A stretch of 64,000 nucleotides of DNA from Onchocerca volvulus (GCA_000499405.2 HG738138.1:3894368-3958367); one strand, 5' to 3'. Numbered from the stretch's first letter, positions 36,311-50,700 are shown. Translations and numbers: made by a program. Notes: generated by a model from the sequence alone, not told the origin.

Positions 36311-37539
36311 AGTGTAGGTGGATGAAGTTAAAGAATCATCGAATGTTCTGACAATATCATCCATTGCTGCGAAATTTAAAAACACTCTATAATATTTTAC
36401 AACCAAGTGGTACAGCATGGACAACCTACTTAATCTTGTAATTAGAATCTTGAAAAAGATCGAGAAAGTAATACTTCGAGAATTCAAAATCATTTGTAAA
36501 TAGTATTAACAGGTTTCAAAACTTATCACTAACTTCTTTAATCTCTTAAGCAGAAATAAACAAAAAAGATAGAAGGAATTGAAAGAGAGAATAATTTCCA
36601 CAAGATATAGGTCGAATGAATGAGCCATATAAAGAATTTACTGGCATAACATTTTATGGCATTCGTTTTCTAACTTCCAAAGTAAATTAAACCTATTCTG
36701 CGAAAGCGATCATTAAAAAGAGTCACTTTGATCGTTTTAATCCAGTTCATTCCATTTAAATTCTAAACTACTTTTGACAATACACAGTTGGATAGTTTCT
36801 CTACCAATAAATTGTTAGCAAATAACTGTACTTGATTTATCTTTATATCCTGAAGTGACGTTGGAAAATGTTGGCTGTGATATTCAACTTTGCATCAATT
36901 ATCACATATTGTATTTACAGGTTTCAAACTTGGGCTCAACTGTGAACCGGCTTAGTTTAAACTATTTGAGGAGTTTGTAAGGAATAAATAACTTATTATC
37001 GAAGAAGGATATAAGAAATAGCCTAGCATGAAACATTGCTAGGTAGACAGCATATGGAAAGTATCTATTTATTAATTGTTTTTATATTTAACGTTGTAAT
37101 TAAATCATTAGCGAATTTCAAAACAAGAAATACAAAGAGGTAGTCCAAATTCGATCAAATTAATTGATTAAAGTAAATGCACTAATCTATTGTGGACAAA
37201 AATTTGCAACTTTTATGGTATTTGATTATTTTTATCATAAAGCCATCAAAATTGCTTTCACCTAAATAGTTATCAATAAATTATTAAATTTCTGCTTGAT
37301 AGAGATAATTTCTTCTGCATAATATTCCAATTAACTCTCTATGACTAATTCCGTAAAACTTTTATTTAATTTCAGCGTGAAATTATGCAGTCATGCTTTT
37401 GCATAACTTAAGTTAGTTTCGATAATTTATTTCAAATTTTAATTGCTCACTTACAAACGGAATGAATTCGCATTCTGTTGAAGAAATTTTCTGCAATAAA
37501 TAATTTTTGTGGATAAATGCAAAAGTTTGGACTTACATA

Positions 37540-37541
<2 letters not shown>

Positions 37542-37610
<69 letters not shown>

Positions 37611-37616
37611 TATGTG
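37542..37616. repeat. (TG)n microsatellite
   Basis: Roughly 30 perfect TG units followed by interrupted TATGTG units. Confidence 0.9.
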
Positions 37617-37878
37617 AGATGATGGACAGGGAAGAGCATTAAAATGATTGATTGCAATACAGTGCATGTGGGCAATACATGAATGCAAGCAAAAGTTTGA
37701 GGAGGGAGTTGAAGATGGTCTTGGCAATTGGAGTTTTAGTTGTCGAGAGGTTCAGTCAGCCAACAATGAACTCTTTGCTAGAACTATCTTTCTGTTCAAA
37801 TCTATCACTTACAATATGTTAGTGATTTTTCATATAAAGTTGAAAATCAAAGATTAAAAGATGTGTATGAATAATAAT

Positions 37879-37896
37879 GTGTGTGTGTGTGTGTGT
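37879..37896. repeat. Short (TG)n microsatellite
   Basis: About nine TG units, 260 bp from the larger TG tract. Confidence 0.8.
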
Positions 37897-40471
37897 ATTT
37901 GAGAAAGAGAACTCTCTGAACAGATCACAACATTCCAAATAATAAAAAACTTGCGCTGATACAATGAACTCCCCTCCCCCAATCATCAAATTATTTGTTA
38001 AACTTTAAATAATCACGATTAAATCAAATATGCTTTAAAATAATTTATAAAATCACTTTAAAATTTTTAAAATCGAATTAAAATATCAAACATTGTAATA
38101 GTATAACGATCACTAAAACGCCGAGGTAATCGATAATTGAACAACGAATCAAAATTTAAAACGTTCACATAGATGAATTAAGCACAGTTATGTATTCCAT
38201 TTTCATCTCGAAGATGTTCGAATCGATTTATTAGTAATTTTACAATGACTCGCAGTTTGCCTATTTGATAAATAACAACATAACGGATGTTATTAATCAA
38301 ATTAAAAAACGGAATGTGTGTGGAATTTGTTTCCAATTTATTTGTGGTAAAAAAAAAATAAAAATGGACATTGGTTGTTGACATCGTTCTAAAATATCTT
38401 TATAATGACAGACATTGAAGGCAATTTTTTGTCAATCGAAAATAAAATCTGTACAAAACTTAATAAGTATATATTGCTTAGATAACCTGATCAATATCAA
38501 TTGAGATATCACTGATCCCATCACATTAATAATTACAAATGAATCTATGATTTATGCTAGAACAATGATACACCGAAATTAGGTCAGTCATAACTTCTCT
38601 TCATATGTTTGTGATGAGTGATATGGCATTATGAATGATTTTGATAAAATGAGAATCTGTCGGGAAGAGATTAAAGAATGTTAGATGTGTAGAAGTAAGA
38701 TTACAGAATGTTACGAATTTGTACAAAAATGACGCCATATTTTAAAAAATCCCGGAAAATTATGGCAGTTGAAGTGGTTGCTGCCGTGTACACAGAGAAA
38801 AGAATGGAATGAAATGAATACATCAAAGGAATGAGAAGTTGCTGAAAACTTGAAACTTAGCAACTTGGATAATAAGACGAGCTTGGTTTGAAGGGCAACA
38901 AAATGGAGAAGAGTTTGTCCAGAGTTAAATAGCTCCGTCCGATGGAATTGTATTTGAAGAAATGAGCTTTCGCAGCTGTTCTTCGAATACATCCAAACAA
39001 CTGCATCCAACTATGCACCACTGCAAGTGCTTATAAGTCAAAAACTAGCTCTCGAACTCCTCATCTTTTTCTACTCCCATAGCTACACTGTTCTTCTCTA
39101 AAATGATCCCAATATACACACAATAACGAATTTTTTTGAATGTTCCCCAAAAATGTGCACATTGCGTAAAGAATTTCAGCTTTCAGACTGTCTTATCTTA
39201 TTTTGTTCCGGCTACTTTTTAGTGTCAGCTTAATCCAATGGTTTCGAAGATAATACAAAATTATAAGTTTAACTATAGGCTTCTAAATTATAGGTTTCTT
39301 TTTTTTCTTTTGTTTACCAATACTTTTTGAAATTCAATTCATTCATTGCAATTATTTTAAGATCATATCTGTTAAACGCGCAATTCAATTTAACCTTCAT
39401 TAAAAATATGCAAGTAATATTTGAACATTTTCACTTCATAACCACTACAGTTTTCATCCAAGAATGTTTTTATCCTAAAAAATTTCGATCGATTTCAACC
39501 ACCTTCACGAGATACATGTTGTAGCGATGGTTTAATTATTAACACAATGTTATGAAAATGAAGACAGGCCGCCCAATACCAGAAAATCAATTGAAATACT
39601 CTGTGGTAAATACTATTAGAATCAAGCAATCTGCTGCCTTACAGAAAATAATTATTTTCATAGTAACATATCGTTGTTTTTGCTTATCGATGATAAAAAT
39701 TTCAGAATATTGTAAAGAAATTAAGGAATATAAATTATAAGTTTTTTCGACACTTCCTGATTTTGATAGAAATTTATCCCTCCTACTGAGTTTCTCTTAA
39801 ATCGGACTCACGATTCTAATATTTCAGTTTAAAAGAAGTTGGAAAAATTAAAATTTCACCGAACATGAAGTTTCTTCCTTCTGATAGGTTTGCTGCACAT
39901 TACAAAGCATACTTCACGATGTGCTTCATGTATGGGATTCCTTCATCATTCATCAGTTGTCATTTCAGGTCCTTCGAGAAATTTCAATGTTCCAGATTTG
40001 TATTTTCAGTTTTAAAAATTATAATACAAAATTCTTAGTAGATCAAATGGAAAGATAATTTGGCAGCATGATAAAGAGAGGAGCGGTGATCCATGACAAA
40101 GTGAAATAAAAGTCAATCTTTTTATAAGAATCGACTTATCAAAAGTGGATTCACATTATAAAACATCTATTTTATTATAAATTAAAAAAAATTGACTGTA
40201 TATGGAGTAAAAAGAAGAGCGCATGAAAAAGGTCTAAAGCAAAGATTATGACATGTTCAATTTCCGGAGAAAAACATCGGGATGAACAACCGCAGAATTC
40301 ATGAACTTCGATTGGATGATGTCAGATCAATTATTTTTTAACAAGTTGCATAAAATAGGGAACAAAGTGAAATGATTGATAATTAATGCATCTAACTTGG
40401 AATAAAAATATTTCATGACCGAAAACCTGAAGGGTACTTCTCATTTTTCTGTGATCTCAGAATAATTTAAT

Positions 40472-42061
40472 TTATATGAAACAGCACATTGATCTGCCGT
40501 TATCAGCATACCATCGTTTGTGTTCTTTTTCTGATTGATGAACTGTTAATTGCCCTTCAATCCTAATTTGTTTCACGATATCTTCAAAAATCTGTAACAA
40601 TTAGTGTTATTATTTGAATTTTAGAATACAAATTATGAAAAACAAATATTTATCGAAAATTGGGAATGTCGACGATTTTCCAGTTACGTGCTTCTTATAC
40701 TTTAATTTAAGGCCATTTATCAAATTTTGCATACTCAGACTTCTCTCAGAATCGTCTAATTTCAAATGGCTTTTTCAAAACAAATAATACTAATCCGATT
40801 ATATAGTTCGTAGTTAACGCTTAAACTTGCAAATTTTCAAAGTCTTTACTTTGTAATCAATCAGATTTGTTTTAGCAATTTCGATAAATTTTTATTCTGG
40901 TTGCTTTGAAATTTAAATTAAAGCGAAAACAAATAGATAAATATGCAAATTGTCTAACAAAACCTCGATGACGCGGATATTATTTTTGGCTGATGCTTCA
41001 CAAAAAGTTGAATTATATCGAGCTGCATACTGTTCGCCATCACTTCTTGATACTTCTCGATTTCTGATATCGTCACATTTATTGCCAACCAGAATCAACG
41101 GAAACTGCAACTTATATATTACAAGACATCTAGCTTGGTTTTTCGATCTAAATTTGCTTAAATATTTTAAAATTTAAGTTAATCTATGGAGTTTTGAAAT
41201 TTATTGTACACTCAAATTATAGAAGATTTTTGTGAGATTTCTATAAACTTTTTCAATTTCTTGTAATCAAAATTGCTGTTTAAATTTTGAGCATGTATTT
41301 GACGAAGCACTAACATGATATTTTTGTCGAACTCGTAATAAACTTTGAAATATTTCAGCTGTATTTGTAAGACTTGATGCATCAGTAATTGAATACACTA
41401 CGATGAAGCCATCTCCATTTTTCATGTATAAATCGCGCATTGCTGTAAATTGTTCCTGCAAAAAGTTGAATTGTAGTAAATTCTGAGATTCTTGAATTCA
41501 AATAACGGTAAAATGAATTGAATTTTCGAAATTTTACCCTTATATTTCACTAATGCTAAACTTCGCGAGAAAAAAGTGATTTCAAAGATTTATATCAAGT
41601 ACTACTTGAATAATCATATTTTCCTGTTTTATACTATAACATCTGATAAAAGCAAAAAATGATATTATTTAGGCAAACAGGACCAGTCATTCTTTCAAAT
41701 TTCACATCTCGAATGTTTCTGTCTTTTGAGTGAAAATTTAGCAATATAAATAAATGAAATCAAAACTTATAGTTCCAGCAGTGTCAAGGACTTCCAGAAT
41801 GCAGGTCGTCCCATCAACAACGATTTCTTTCTTATAACTATCTTCGATTGTTGGATCATATCGTTTTAAAAATATTCCTTTAACTAACTGTGTTATCTGC
41901 AATTTAGCAAAAATTATCAGAAGTCTGGTAACAAAAAAAAGGGGAAAAAAAAAACTTATTAATTCAAAGGACTTTACCAGAGCACTTTTCCCAACACCAC
42001 CACATCCAAATAGAACAATTTTATATTCAGGCATAGATGTAAATTGCACTCGGGTTGACAT
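40472..42061 (-). CDS. Rap-type small GTPase
   Basis: Five exons: 42061-41978, 41896-41771, 41455-41315, 41104-40964 and 40591-40472, giving 203 residues. G1 is [10 protein letters not shown], switch I is [10 protein letters not shown]3/switch II is [20 protein letters not shown]4 is NKCD and G5 is EASAK. Thr in DTAGT (Ras position 61) and MRDLYMKNG are the Rap hallmark. The protein ends in CCFI, a CaaX box whose last residue favours geranylgeranylation. It has a 9-residue N-terminal extension and a C-terminus unlike Rap1 or Rap2, so it may be a divergent nematode paralogue. Rap proteins act at membranes in adhesion and polarity signalling. The exon 2 donor reads ACT/ATAAGT instead of GT; see findings. 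All key nucleotide-binding residues are intact, which argues against a pseudogene. Confidence 0.88.
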
Positions 42062-42357
42062 CTAGAACAGATCTGATTGATAGATTAGTGAATAAAATCT
42101 ATATAAAAGATCAACATTTATTTTTAAATAAACACAATCAGTGACAGAACATGGAAAAATTATTGGTTTTGTATCATCAGATACGCGAGAAAGGAAGATA
42201 AAATAAGAAATTTCTGTCTAGGTCTTTAGAAATATTTAGAAAGTAATCGAAAATATTTTTATTCTGATGAAAAGACTATCTATTCAATAACTGGTCCGAG
42301 TTTTAATTATATTTGCCACTGGATTAGGGTTAAGGGGTTGATACTAAAATTGCACTT

Positions 42358-42394
42358 GTGAGTCTTCGGTAGAAACTCTCCGAAGATAACTCAC
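42358..42394. repeat. Bulged hairpin about 300 bp upstream of the GTPase start
   Basis: GTGAGT plus CTTCGG pairs with CCGAAG plus ACTCAC, giving 12 bp with a 3-nt bulge and a 10-nt loop. It is unusually GC-rich for this neighbourhood. Confidence 0.5.
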
Positions 42395-42639
42395 GTCTTC
42401 AATTCGATGCTCGTCTTCCCGTTTTCCTTTCTTTTTTCCGTATTTTAGTTTCAGCTAATTTTTCCAGTGCGGAAGTCGATGAAACTGAAAGTCAGAAAAG
42501 GAGTATACCCCCACATTAACCACATTAACCAAAAATCGTGATCATATGGAATAAAAAATTTATCCCGAATCCAGAATTCAATATATTACCTAATCATTGG
42601 CTTCCGAAATCGTTGAAAAACTCGCATGTACTACCTTTT

Positions 42640-42717
42640 TATAATTAAATTGCCCATAGTTAAAATAGAATTCTCATAGATAATCTAATTATAATTAAAT
42701 TTTCCACAGTTAAAACA
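42640..42717. repeat. Direct duplication, period 50 bp
   Basis: TATAATTAAATT followed by CCCATAGTTAAAA and TCCACAGTTAAAA in two copies at 42640-42667 and 42690-42717. Confidence 0.6.
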
Positions 42718-45700
42718 TAAAATATTCGGACCAAAACAACCCAGGTCCAATATAAAATAGAAAATGAATGAAATTCACATGATAAATATGAAGTGCAGAG
42801 AAAGAAATGATTGAAGTTAGATTTATTGCTGGCGGTTGGTGCAATGCCGACCTCAATTTTCCTTAAATGAGACGACGTCATTTGTTAAAAGCCCAAACAA
42901 TTTTTGCATATTTTATTTCATACAGTCCTTAATGATTAATTAATAATTTAACAATTTTTGAATATCACTATTATATCATTATCTGATAAATAAGTGTGGT
43001 TGTTTTCCAAACGCATAGCTTAAATTTTTGCAGGTTTAATCATATTTTTTTTGCAACCAATATTTTCAAGCAAAAATTTCAGGACCAAATAAATTTCTGC
43101 AAAAAAAAAACCCATTCTTTCCAACCTCAAATTCTGAACATATCAAGTTCTCACTGGTGATAGAAAAAAATGTTCAAAATTCGTTGAGGAATCGATCAAC
43201 TGGAAGTTTTTTAAAAGTTCGAAGATTTGCTTCATTTGCAAAATTTCCAGTGAAAGCAATGTTTGGTAATAAGAGAAAAATTGAACAAGAAGATAAAAAT
43301 GAGCACTATTATTCTCGAATGATTAATTTGGAAACTAAAAAATAATTCATCTTTGATGCTGCGAACAACAATATTAATTTTAAATATTACAATAAATTTG
43401 ATTAATATGAAATAATCGAACGAGCGATGAAAAGTAATACAACGCAAGAAACTCAAAGAATTGCGAATGTTTTCAGATCCAAATTCATTTGGATATTTTT
43501 TGACGAGTTTGTTCTCTCAAATGAATAAAACAAAAATTTTAATCCGTGAATCAAAAGTGGCTGAACTGCGAATGAATTCCTGGATAAATAAATTGTTTTT
43601 TTAAGAACTCAGAATAATAAAGAAAATGGAACAATGAACAAAGTCTTCAAGAAAAATTAAATTGGTATATATTAGAATTGCGGACTGATTAAGAGAAATG
43701 GGTGAAATCATCAAGAAAACACTTTTTTTTTAATCAAAATTAAACTTTCCATTAAGATTTAAAACTTTGAGTCGCAACTGGATGGTGTCTATCTGACATT
43801 TTCACATTCACAAACACAATTGTGGCGAATTTTTCAATTTATATTTAAAGCTATTGTGTGGTTGACTCACTGAATTAAGGAAAAATTTCCGATACTTTTT
43901 GTTTTCCGGAATCCTGCTGTACTACCGTGACCAGTCCAAAAATTTCTTCAATCGGTCGTTCGGAAAAAATTCTTCTCATTCATTTTGCGCTAGAGAAATA
44001 ATAGGATCAAAAATGGTACTTTTCTTTTGATTTCTTTATTCCTCATACAACTCTGCACAATGGCTTTTAGATGAATATTTGATTATCCTATTTTTAAGAT
44101 TATTTAGAGGATGAAAGCGAATTTATATTAGCAAATAAGTTTCAAGCCTTATCGAGAAAAGCTCTAAGCCGGTAAAACTTGCTTCATTTATTGCATTAGT
44201 GCAAAGAGTAGGGAGAAAAGATTTGTTTTTTGTTGTGGTGCGAGAAAGTTGCGATCGAAAAAATGGAAATGATGTTAAACGGCTTGAAATTTTGTGTTGC
44301 AATGCAAAATTTTAATGAATATGCCAAGCATCCAATCAAAATTAGAAAATTTTTTGCGATCAAATACTCAAATTATTGGATTTCATTTATTAACTTTCAT
44401 TTATTTGGTCTAATTAAAGTTGGAAGTCCAAACTTTTTGTAGAGGTTGGCCATTATCGGGAAAGAATACCTTTTTAACTACTTCTCAATCGTTGTTGTTT
44501 AACGATGACATTGAAATCATCAGGACTTACCGATCATGCAAAGCTTTTTCAGGAGTTGCGAGGCCGTAAGTGACGCACGAAATTACTGCTAGTTAAATAC
44601 AAGTTCAAATTTTGGAATAAATTTTCTCGAAATTTTTCATTTAATAAAAAAAAAAAAAAAAAAACTATCACTAATCAGCATTAATTTTTTTTATAGTCAG
44701 AATTACTAGCCGCAAGAAATCTTTAATGTGATCTACTTGATTAAAATTTTCTTGGATTAAAAAATAAACCTTTCATCATTAGTATTAACTACGAAATCAC
44801 ACAGTAAATAGCATTTTTACCCTATTTTATTTCAGGTTTTAATATATTACGATGTGAAAACTTAATCGATAATTTTAAAATGAAATATTTTTTAATCGGT
44901 AATAGATGAAAAAAAAAAAAAAAAAATTACCTACGTCTTTCTGTGCTTTTCTATTTATTCAATATTTTTTATAGACAATTTCATTTTCAGAACGGAAACG
45001 CTATTGTAACGAATAAGCGTAGTTAATGTTGTCCCATTTATGTTTTTAAAAGATCCTCAAATGAGCACCAAGAAATTATTGAAGCAATAAAATGAATTCC
45101 AAATCTCTTTCCTTGCAACACTCTTTCTGGATTTTTACATTTCGAAAAAGCTGAAATTCTTTCCATTCGAAAACTCTTGAGTTGAATGATTTTTTTAAAT
45201 AAGAAAACTTTAATTTCAATGCTAAAATACTTCATAAATTCTGATGCAAGAATTCCAACAATAGTCGAAAACGATTTTAGTAAATTTCCAAAAATATGAT
45301 CATTTAATCATGAGAACGACTAACTCTCATTCATTGATACAATACAGTACGGTATTTCATCTGGTCACAGTTTAGCTCCCGAAAATGGTCAAGCTTTTTT
45401 CGATTCAATTTCTATGGCTCTTATCTGAGCAACTTTTTACATTGCAAAATTGATGCACAATGACATCTTGTGTCCATGTATACAGTAGGAACTTCGTCAA
45501 GTGCGAATTTCTCATAGTTTTGAACCAAGATAGCGATGATATAATGTTTCTAGGATACATGATGATTTATTGTATGACATTTTTTTCCATTAATTACAGT
45601 TAATTGTTATTTTTCGTTTCTATGTAGGGGTTGCATATTGGAATTGCCTAATGCGTGTATTTGTTTGCATTTTTGCACGAGAAAATTTGCGTGATGTGTA

Positions 45701-47782
45701 TGTCTTTGAATTATTGATTACAGATTTAATGACTAGACTGCAGTCTTCTTGCAGCAGTAATTGTTGGATGAGTAGATGCAAACTTAAAAGATTAAAGAAT
45801 GATGTGAGAAATGAAGGAACAAATGAATAAGATGTCATTCATTTACTATTTTATTTTCGTTTCCAGCTATATTTTTTTGCAGTACATTTACTTGTCATAT
45901 TGATAGATTGCATTGACCATGAGCAAGTTTTTTTGAAATTCATATTTTCTCATGGCTTCTTCTTTAAAATTAAAAAAAAAATTTAATTCCTCGATGATTT
46001 CCTACATATTCAATTTCTCGGCATCCTAGAATTCCATGTACATTATTGTATTTTGGATGTTCCCAAAAAGTGAAGTTCAACAATACAGAATACTTGCAGA
46101 TATTGAAAATTTCTAAATAAATGGATTTTTTGAGATTAGAAAGTTAACTTTCGAATATTTCTTAAAATACATATACATGTTCTTTATCGATATAGGTTCG
46201 AATTATAATTTTCTGGTAACTATAATAGAATTTGAAATAGCTCAGCGAAAATTTAGTGAATTCATTTGTGGGTATGCCGAAAGAAATTAAATTTAAATTT
46301 GATTTTCAATAAATTCGAAATTTTTGATAATTTGTAAATTCATCTTTCTTGCAAATATTTCTTGCCAACGGCTTCTTATTGTAAAAGCAGAAAGAAATAT
46401 AAATAAATGCAAAGATTCTACACTGATTTAGATCGCAATAAACGCTTCTGTTAATAAGCAGTGCAGCGAAGAAAAATATTGATTTTTCGCATTTCAATAA
46501 TAATAATTTATAATTCTAATCGATAAGGATGTAACAATAATGAGTACATTTAAAGGAACGAAAAGAAAAAGACCATGAAAACGTATTGATTAAAAAATGC
46601 TTGAAAAATTAAACTTTTTTGGGAATTAACATAGTTGTAAAGAGTAGACTATAAAATGACTTACTGACCTTTCCACATCATTAGCGATAGCAGTAAACAG
46701 TAAACAGATGTCCACATTTGATGATTTGAATAGTCTTTGAGAGTAAGGAAATTAGAACTGGATTGACATTACATCGGTTATGTGGATAATTAAAAACGGT
46801 TCATTGTTAGTCTTAAATTTAAATGTCTTTGCAGATTTATTCTGAGATTGGGCAAAAGTAAGGCTGAAGTTTTCATATTGGTCAATTATCATTATCATAT
46901 CTCCAAATCCGCTAGAATATGGCCTCAGTACTATTGAGACTCACAATGATTTTACCTGCCTACAGCTATTCGTATTTTACAGAAGCTCTAATACACGAAT
47001 TGGGCCGTCTAAATTACTGCAGACCAGTCTATTAACAATCAGATCAGATGTCTCTTTGACTTACTTGAATACTTGAATACGGAATACGAAATACTTGAAT
47101 ACGGAATTTTTGAGTACTTGCCTTATCGTGTATCAATATGTTTAATTTTTACTTTTCATACACTGTGATCCAAAGGTTTAGTTTCGAAAGATGTCGAAAT
47201 AGTGTTTGTGCTTTAAAAGTAATCATCGACGAATACTTCTTCCTCAGCATTTCTTCAATTTTCCGTATCATTTGTCAAGATGAGACAATTAGTAATCAAT
47301 AACTCGTGACTATTAATTAATTAAGGAAGGAAATAATGACAAAATCCACCAAATGAAGAGTAGAAAGATCTAATTTGATCAAAGGGATGGCGTTTTCACA
47401 TAGGGTCGGGAGTACGAGCATTTTTGTTTGTTTGTTTTGCAAGTTTTTCGGGCGTTTTGCTGGGATAGGTAGGATTAATAAGTGATCCGTCCTAATTAGC
47501 GGTATGTATTGGTCTTAGTAACATTTTAGTACGCTTTGCCTAACGAATGATTGGCTTGGATCATTCTCCATAATTTCGAAACAACAAGTTGCTGAAAACT
47601 TTGTTCTAGAGTTTCAAATTTTATCTGAGTACTTTTCTGCAATAAATATAATGAGTAGGTAATTTGAAATTTGAAAAAAAAAAAATTGAATTTACATTAA
47701 TACTTAGAATATCTTATGATATTCGGAATTTTGCAGGAATTTTTGAAGTAACAAACCGAGATTTCCTTATCGTGTATATTTG

Positions 47783-50700
47783 ATGTTGTCAACAACTCAA
47801 TCGTTGACTTGCTTATCTCGAATTAATGCTGTAAATCTAAAATATGGTTATCGAGGATTGGTTTCCAGTGCACAATGCACTCCGAACAACGAAATTTACC
47901 GTTTCCGATCACATGTTCTTCAACAAAAGCAGGTTTTAACTTTCAATATTTATTGCCTCTTGAACTTATTAGATTACGTCGGATTAGCAGAACTGTAATG
48001 TGTCAGAAAGAAACTAGAATTCTTTATGGAGTACTGTGTTGTGTTAATAAGTATAGAGCATTGACTGACTTTAGGAATATAATAATTGGATTTTGATGAT
48101 GCAAGGCATCGCGTGGAATAATAATTATTCAGGAAGTGTGGTTTTATTTTTATTTTAAAAGAATCAAGTACAAGTTCCAATCTCAGAATTGTTCGAATTT
48201 TCTTGTTTGCACTGAAATGCATGAAGTATTATTGTTCTTTTGTGGTTAAACTTATGAAAAAAAAGATAAAAATTCGCCGCAAACATTAATGTTGGAGTTG
48301 TATTATATGACAAGAATTCGGAGCATTCTTTTAATTTTTGCAATTTCATGAACTCTGTTAACATTATTTAACTGTTAGGTTTCACTATTTGGTGGTGATT
48401 CATCCAGTGAATGCTCACTCACTGTGCATTAAATTCTGAGTACTCCAAACTGGATATTGCTGTATACTCTTTATCAGACGTTTATTAAATCCGTTTTGAG
48501 CTGATAAAAATGATTTATCTTTAATTCGATTCCTTGGAATTTGAAATATTTCTTCTTTGTTTGATGTAACTATCACTGATTTTTTCACTAACATCAGCAT
48601 AATAATATTGAAGCGATAGGAATTCTCTTTTAATATATACAACGACTTAATTATTTCAGGCTGAATTAGCTAAATATGGCGGACGTCAAATGGTGACGTT
48701 ACTTCCAGGCGATGGTGTCGGGCCAGAAATGATCAATCATGTCAAGCATATTTTTTATCATGCTGATGTGAGCATAGAAATTCTGGTTGTCTATGTGTTG
48801 TCATATTTTCGCATTGTTTTTAAGTCTTATATTCAAACTGCAAGTACAAATTTGAATTTTACAGAAGTATGATTGTTCGCTACAAAAATATAAACATCAC
48901 ATTTCAACATATTTCACTCTTCTTTAAAATTTCAAAAAAAAAAAAAATATTGAAAAGAGTAGCACTTATATTTTGTAACAGTAATTGCTAATAGGTTCCG
49001 GTAGACTTTGAAGAAACGCGGTTAAACTCCGATCTCACTCATCTGGATAGTGATATGGAACATGCTTTATTATCAACTCGCCGAAATGGAGTAGCTCTAA
49101 AAGTTTGTTTTTAGTTTTATTTATTCATTCTCTTTCAGTTATTTTCTATGTTATTTAATACTTCTGATGTATAAACAGTTGTTTTGCAAAAAAGGAGAAA
49201 GTTTATATTAAAGAAGCTGCAGAAACTTAAGGTTACTTCTCCTAATTACATTCCAAGTTATTTTACGTTTAAGCTCGTTTACTACATAGCAACTTTGTCT
49301 GAGATCATGCAAGTTAGTCAGATCAGAACAAAGGGATTGACATTATTTACCATTCTCATGCAAATACTTGAATATCAAAGTAGATTTCCTCTGAAAGTTT
49401 CTAAAAAATAACACTGAATAAAAGAAAAATTTGTTGTATACATTGTTGGAAATTCAACTTTACATAATTTTTGGACACTTGTGAATGAAAAAGGGACAAG
49501 AACACCAAGTTCAAGTTATCGCTGCTAACTCCAACAATAGTTTGGTTACGTAAAAAAATTTTTCCATTTATTGGAGCAGCTTTTCTTTACTCGATCAATA
49601 TAGATTTTATAAATTTTAGAAAGTAAGATACAAATTTTAATAATGTTCATCACAACAGAGTTGTGCGAAATGACGATGTCCATTCATGATGTCTAGTCAT
49701 CGTAGAGATTATAATTAGTAATGCTAAATATTTCACTCATTTAAAAGTGTAGAACTTTTAAGGGCAACATTGAAACTAAATTTGATATTCCACATTTTAA
49801 ATCAAGGAATGTTGAATTGCGACGACGTTTGGATCTTTATGCCAATGTTTTGCACTGTGTAAGCATACCTTCAATTCCATCACGATACAGCGATTTGGAT
49901 ATATTAGTCATAAGGTTATTTTGCCATACAGCACTTTGAGAATTCAGTTTTGAGAAAAATACGAACGTAGCGCTCGTTTCACGAGATATTTGTGTTGGTC
50001 AAATACATTAATGGGAAAGAATGATTTTTTGACAGGAAATACCAAAAATCATTACATTAAGATGTTTAATGTTATTTTTTTCCTGTCCGTGTTTTCAACT
50101 TTTTTTTTAAAAATGAAAATAAGATTTCCAGAGAAAATGTGGAAGGCGAATATTCTGGACTTGAACACGAAGCCAAAAAAGGAGTCGTTGAAAGTTTGAA
50201 GGTTATTTTTGATCACTTATTAGTCATAGATTTCTGATAATAATTTGGTATAAGTTGAAATTGTCAGAAGTTATTTACGAAAACTTTCCTAGAAAACTTG
50301 TTCGTTTGAAATGTATTTAGAATTAAGAAAAATATTTTCCAATTTGTATTCACTGCTTTCTTTGTAAGAATTAATTTGTAGATTGTTACACATACAAATA
50401 TTGAACGAATTGCACGCTTTGCATTCGAATATGCGATAACTTACAAAAGGAAGAAAGTTACGGCAGTTCATAAAGCTAATATACAAAAACTTGCAGATGG
50501 CTTATTTCTGAGGGTGGGCATTCAAATATTTGTGTTATAATGGTTTTTGTCTCTTCGCATGATCTTTTATTGATTGGCATGATTCATATACATAAATACA
50601 ATTTAACTGAAGATCTAAGATTTTAAACCTTTTATCTGTCTATTCATGTGGCAGTAATACCAAGTTGTTATGTTCAAGTCTCTTGATAAAGTATTTAGAT

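Larger units (their letters stand above)
35181..40471. other. Gene-poor region upstream of the PDZ-LIM gene
   Basis: About 5.3 kb without a supportable gene. The part next to 35.2 kb should hold the muscle-type promoter of the PDZ-LIM gene. TG-rich microsatellites occur at 36229-36310, 37542-37616 and 37879-37896. Open frames near 36.2 and 37.5 kb are translations of these repeats. A 99-codon minus frame at 38711-39010 has no splice partners. Confidence 0.45.
42062..47782. other. Gene-poor region between the divergent GTPase and IDH genes
   Basis: 5.7 kb with no supportable gene. Open frames of 60-75 codons (for example 43157-43345 plus, 44230-44442 plus, 45038-45235 minus) have no motifs and no matching exons. 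It contains a bulged hairpin at 42358-42394, a 50-bp-period duplication at 42640-42717, and A tracts at 44643-44662 and 44911-44926. Both flanking promoters should lie here. Confidence 0.45.

Noticed and set aside
37451..37727. Minus frames with long Thr-His repeats
   Set aside because: Direct translation of the (TG)n microsatellite.
38711..39010. 99-codon minus frame with an ankyrin-like NSGQTLLHFVALQ
   Set aside because: A single weak half-repeat with no neighbours, no splice partners and phenylalanine/serine-rich flanks typical of AT-rich non-coding DNA.
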